This document shows, piece after piece, positions 60,599 to 64,000 of a stretch of DNA of 64,000 nt. The stretch's first letter is position 1. Every line of letters starts with the position of its first letter. The notes under the pieces are model-generated. The model saw only the letters and a list, made by a program, of their open reading frames with translations, ran no database searches and had not been told where the DNA came from. The translations under genes and the position numbers were made by a program. Origin of the DNA: UBA6522 sp965262365 (GTDB lineage Bacteria > Pseudomonadota > Gammaproteobacteria > Steroidobacterales > Rariloculaceae); assembly GCA_965262365.1 (NCBI GenBank), contig OZ253541.1, positions 744,001 to 808,000 on the forward strand, in the 5' to 3' direction.

Positions 60599-61897
60599 TT
60601 GAGCCGTAACGTCGTCGTTATCGGCACGCAGTGGGGCGATGAGGGCAAGGGTGCCATCGTGGACCTGCTCGCCGAACGCGCTCACGCAGTGGTTCGCTTC
60701 CAGGGAGGACACAACGCAGGACACACGTTGGTTATCGACGGTGAACGGACCGTTCTGCACCTGATTCCCTCCGGTATCCTGCGATCCGGAGTCGTCTGTC
60801 TGATTGGCAACGGCGTGGTGTTGTGTCTCGAAGCGCTGGTGCAGGAGATGGATCGGTTGGCGCAGAAGGGAGTTCCCGTGGATGAGCGGCTCAGGCTGTC
60901 ACCGGCGTGTCCCCTGATCCTTTCGTCCCACAAGGCCCTGGATCACGCTCGCGAGCGGGCTCTTGGGGCCGAGGCCATCGGTACCACGGGGCGAGGTATC
61001 GGTCCTGCCTACGAAGACAAGGTGGCGCGGCGGGCACTGCGGGTTGCGGATTTGTTCGATCCGAAACAACTCCGGGAGCGTTTGGTCGGTCTGCTCGATC
61101 TGCACAATTTCCTGCTTCAGAAGTACTATTCCGCCGAGCCGGTTTGCCTGGATTCGGAACTGGATCGCCTCGCGAATCTTTCCACACGGGTGAAGCCGCT
61201 CATTGCCGACGTGCCCAAACTGCTGCAGGAAATGCAGTGCGCGGGCCGCAGCGTGCTCTTCGAGGGCGCACAGGGCGCCCTGCTGGATATCGACCTGGGG
61301 ACTTATCCGTTCGTCACTTCCTCCAATACGACCATTGGCGGCGCTGCCACAGGCACCGGTATGGGCCCGGCGCCCATCGACTGCGTGCTGGGCATCGTCA
61401 AGGCCTATACCACCCGGGTTGGCGCGGGGCCGTTTCCCACCGAACTGTTCGACGACATGGGTCGTCATCTCGCGCGGGTGGGCGCCGAGTTCGGCTCTAC
61501 GACGGGTCGGCCGCGGCGATGCGGCTGGTTCGACGCCGTGGCCTTGCGCCGGGCCGCGTTTACCAACTCCCTTACCGGCCTGTGCGTAACCAAGCTCGAT
61601 GTCCTCGATGGGCTGGACGAAGTCAAGATCTGCACGGGATACCGTCTGGACGGCGAACACTTGAAGACCTCACCGTTGCTGATGGACCGATACGGCGAGT
61701 GCGAGCCGATATACGAATGCATGCCGGGATGGCGTGAACCGACTTCGGGCAAGACCGCGTACTCGGAATTGCCTGGTGCTGCCCGGGATTTCCTGCGGCG
61801 AATAGAGGAAGAAGTAGAAATTCCCGTGGATATCGTCTCGACGGGGCCGGGCCGTGAGGCGGTGATCATTCGCCGCCACCCATTTGATACGGCATAG
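60599..61897 (+). CDS. purA: Adenylosuccinate synthetase
   Basis: 432 residues from a TTG at 60599, 3 bp after the DUF2065 stop; no other start would keep the essential N-terminus. Motifs: VVIGTQWGDEGKGAIVDLLAE, GGHNAGHTLV, GTTGRGIGPAYEDK, FEGAQGALLDIDLGTYPFVTSSN and the C-terminal VDIVSTGPGR. It converts IMP to adenylosuccinate in purine synthesis. Confidence 0.97.
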   Translation: MSRNVVVIGTQWGDEGKGAIVDLLAERAHAVVRFQGGHNAGHTLVIDGERTVLHLIPSGILRSGVVCLIGNGVVLCLEALVQEMDRLAQKGVPVDERLRLSPACPLILSSHKALDHARERALGAEAIGTTGRGIGPAYEDKVARRALRVADLFDPKQLRERLVGLLDLHNFLLQKYYSAEPVCLDSELDRLANLSTRVKPLIADVPKLLQEMQCAGRSVLFEGAQGALLDIDLGTYPFVTSSNTTIGGAATGTGMGPAPIDCVLGIVKAYTTRVGAGPFPTELFDDMGRHLARVGAEFGSTTGRPRRCGWFDAVALRRAAFTNSLTGLCVTKLDVLDGLDEVKICTGYRLDGEHLKTSPLLMDRYGECEPIYECMPGWREPTSGKTAYSELPGAARDFLRRIEEEVEIPVDIVSTGPGREAVIIRRHPFDTA

Positions 61898-62121
61898 GCG
61901 TCCTTGCACATGAGCATCCTGGATTTCTTCCATACGCGGGCTGTACCGGCCGCGCTGGTCACGGTCTTGCGGGGAAATTGGCTTTCGCTGACCGTAAGCG
62001 GTCTGAAGCGAGTCGTCGTCAATCCGAAGGCGGTGAATGCTTCAGGCCGTGGACGCATTGGTGTGGATACGAGCCCGAAACTTTGTTGTAATCATTGACA
62101 CCCCCTGGAGTCCCGTACGCG

Positions 62122-64000
62122 ATGACATCGGTTCGAACGTTCCTGCCCGATACACGTCTCTCCGCTCGCTTCATGGCCCTGCTGGCAGGGCCGGTTGGTG
62201 TCTTCCTGACGGGAATTCTGCTCGCTCAGGAACTGCCGCGTCCCCCGGAAATCGAGCCCGACATCCGTTTCTGGACCCGCGTCTACACCGAAGTCGACAC
62301 CGACAGTGGCTTTATCCACGACGACCAATACCTGGACGTCGTCTATCGCACCATGCGATTCGACGAGGATGCCAGCCAACGGAGCCGGCGGAACGAGATC
62401 AACGCCGCCATTGAGTCCATTCGCGGGACGCTGAGGACGCTTGCAACCGGAAAGCGCGACAACCTGAGCCAGGAGGAACAACGCATATTGTCTCTCTGGC
62501 CTGAGGGGGTCGGCAATCAGACGCTTGCATCCGCGGTCGATCGCCTGCGTTTTCAGCTCGGTCAGTCCGACCGGTTCCGTGCCGGTCTGATTCGCGCCGG
62601 TCGCTGGAAGCCCTACATATACGAGGTACTGCAGGAGGAAGGGGTTCCCATCGAGCTGGCCGCATTGCCCCATGTGGAATCCTCATTCGACCCCACGGCG
62701 TACTCCAGGGCGGGCGCCGCGGGCATGTGGCAGTTCACCCGCTCGACCGGCCTGCGTTACATGCGCATCGATCACATCGTTGACGACCGTCGCGACCCGT
62801 TTTTCTCCACGGTGGCTGCAGCGCGGCTGCTGCGCGACAATTACGAAGTGCTGCAGAACTGGGCGCTGGCGATTACCGCCTACAACCACGGCCAGTCAGG
62901 CATGCGAAATGCTGTGCGCAGCACCGGGACCGACCGCATTGAAGTCATTCTTCGCGAATACAAGGGTCGTGTGTTCGGGTTCGCCTCGCGAAATTTCTAC
63001 GTGGCGTTTCTTGCGGCCGTGGATGTCGACGCCAACGCGGAAGAGTATTTCGGCCCGTTGATTCCGGATCCGGAAGCGAACACATTGATCGTGAGCGTGC
63101 CCGATTACGTCACCGCGTCCACACTCACGGATGCCTTCGATATCAGTCATGACGCCTTGCGTAACTGGAATCCCGCGTTGACGGCGGCGGTCTGGAGCGA
63201 GGAGAAATTCGTCCCCAGAGGATTCCGGCTGCGTGTGCCGGCGGACGACGTTCCGAATGCAGCCGAGCGGATCGCCACGGTGCCCGCATCCTTGCGCTTT
63301 ACGGCGCAGCGCCCCGATGTGCTGCATCGAGTCCAGCGCGGTGAGACCATCTCCGGTATCGCAGCGCGTTACAGGGTCAGTCAAAGTGCGCTGGTCCAGT
63401 TCAACAACCTTCGGAGTCAGAACTTCATCCGCGTCGGCCAGGAGTTGCGGTTGCCCGGGAACAACGGGGCACGGCCGGTCACGCTGGCACAGCGAGACGG
63501 TTTACCGTCCGGGGATGGTGATACGTATATCGTCCGCGCCGGCGACAGCATTGCTCAAATCGCGCGGATGTACGGGGTCAGTCCCGGGGACTTGCTGGCA
63601 CGGAATGCGATTGCGAATGCGGACCGGATTTACATCGGCCAGGAGTTGGTGGTCGGCGGATCGGTTGAGGCGAATTCGCCGGAATCCACTGCCGATGGTT
63701 CCGGCGTAGCGGCTGCGGAGGAAGAAGAACCAGCAACAGTCGTTGATCCGGCGCCGCCACCGGAGGCGGTAGCTGCCGCGCCCGCGGCTGCACCGGAGCC
63801 GGAGGTGCAATTCGACCCGAGCGCGCCAGCCCTGGCGGCCGTTGACGCCGAATCGGAAGACCCGGTCAACGTGTTGGCCAGCGACCAGGCGGAGATGGCG
63901 GCGGATCCCAGCGACTACCTTGTTCGCGAGGACGGGACCATCGAGGTCCAGGCGCTGGAAACCCTGGGCCACTACGCGGATTGGCTGGAGATTCGAACCC
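62122..64000 (+). CDS. mltD: Membrane-bound lytic transglycosylase D-like protein, partial
   Basis: The frame is open from the ATG at 62122 through the window end, 626 codons so far. N-terminal hydrophobic signal (FMALLAGPVGVFLTGILLAQ). SLT domain at about 170-290: ELAALPHVESSFDPTAYSRAGAAGMWQFTRSTG carries the catalytic Glu, and LAITAYNHGQSGM follows. Two LysM domains lie at about 395-445 and 465-510 (HRVQRGETISGIAARYRVS, YIVRAGDSIAQIARMYGVS), then an Ala/Pro/Glu-rich linker and the start of a further domain. It cleaves peptidoglycan glycan strands. A 224-bp gap after purA holds no gene I can support. Confidence 0.88.
   Translation, partial: MTSVRTFLPDTRLSARFMALLAGPVGVFLTGILLAQELPRPPEIEPDIRFWTRVYTEVDTDSGFIHDDQYLDVVYRTMRFDEDASQRSRRNEINAAIESIRGTLRTLATGKRDNLSQEEQRILSLWPEGVGNQTLASAVDRLRFQLGQSDRFRAGLIRAGRWKPYIYEVLQEEGVPIELAALPHVESSFDPTAYSRAGAAGMWQFTRSTGLRYMRIDHIVDDRRDPFFSTVAAARLLRDNYEVLQNWALAITAYNHGQSGMRNAVRSTGTDRIEVILREYKGRVFGFASRNFYVAFLAAVDVDANAEEYFGPLIPDPEANTLIVSVPDYVTASTLTDAFDISHDALRNWNPALTAAVWSEEKFVPRGFRLRVPADDVPNAAERIATVPASLRFTAQRPDVLHRVQRGETISGIAARYRVSQSALVQFNNLRSQNFIRVGQELRLPGNNGARPVTLAQRDGLPSGDGDTYIVRAGDSIAQIARMYGVSPGDLLARNAIANADRIYIGQELVVGGSVEANSPESTADGSGVAAAEEEEPATVVDPAPPPEAVAAAPAAAPEPEVQFDPSAPALAAVDAESEDPVNVLASDQAEMAADPSDYLVREDGTIEVQALETLGHYADWLEIRT

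Noticed and set aside
61904..62098. Small ORF between purA and mltD
   Set aside because: No ribosome-binding site, no recognisable domain and low-quality sequence; treated as intergenic.

Overview
The window reads as a gammaproteobacterial chromosome of moderately high GC. The right third (about 44-64 kb) is ordinary conserved gammaproteobacterial backbone: pcnB, a deoxynucleoside kinase, panB-panC, queG facing nnr, then tsaE-amiC-mutL-miaA-hfq-hflX-hflK-hflC-DUF2065-purA and an mltD-like gene cut by the window edge. A tRNA-Glu(CTC) gene at 43934-44008 marks the border. Everything to its left (1-43.9 kb) is accessory DNA, so the left part looks like a genomic island next to a tRNA gene. Its far end lies outside the window.

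Island part 1 (1-23.6 kb) mixes two themes. The first is toxin-antitoxin-like pairs of regulator plus nucleotidyltransferase: AbiEi/AbiEii at 1-1.6 kb, AbiEi/AbiEii at 4.8-6.3 kb, an HTH/nucleotidyltransferase pair at 19.9-21.2 kb, and a decayed copy at 6.5-6.8 kb. The second is a family of Hanks-type Ser/Thr kinases with nearly interchangeable N-terminal kinase domains and different tails: TM-PEGA-FGE; TM-PEGA-PPC-repeats; FGE only; Sel1 repeats. Two extra kinase N-terminal stubs lie at 16.1-16.3 and 23.5-23.6 kb. Between them sit a STAND-type NTPase gene whose C-terminal PD-(D/E)XK nuclease end is split off by an IS1182-type insertion sequence, and a divergent pair of an LRAT-fold protein and a membrane-anchored XRE regulator.

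Island part 2 (23.6-32.7 kb) is the most interesting stretch. It holds a tight minus-strand set: FHA protein, MotA/TolQ/ExbB-like channel subunit, second FHA protein, PP2C phosphatase (frameshifted upstream), secreted-type pseudo-protease with coiled coil, TM and FHA, and a MotB-like TM segment fused to a coiled coil and vWA domain. Divergent to it is one long gene that appears to join cytosolic PP2C, TM, periplasmic thermolysin-like (M4) protease, TM and cytosolic FHA. With the adjacent kinases this would make a phospho-threonine circuit wired to a proton-channel-like pair and an envelope protease. I know of no named system with this exact composition.

Island part 3 (32.7-43.9 kb) carries small unknown genes, a Schlafen/AlbA_2-type protein, and a graveyard of mobile elements: IS110, IS21 ends, and an IS3 element inserted in an istA fragment and itself carrying a group II intron whose boundaries can be read to the base.
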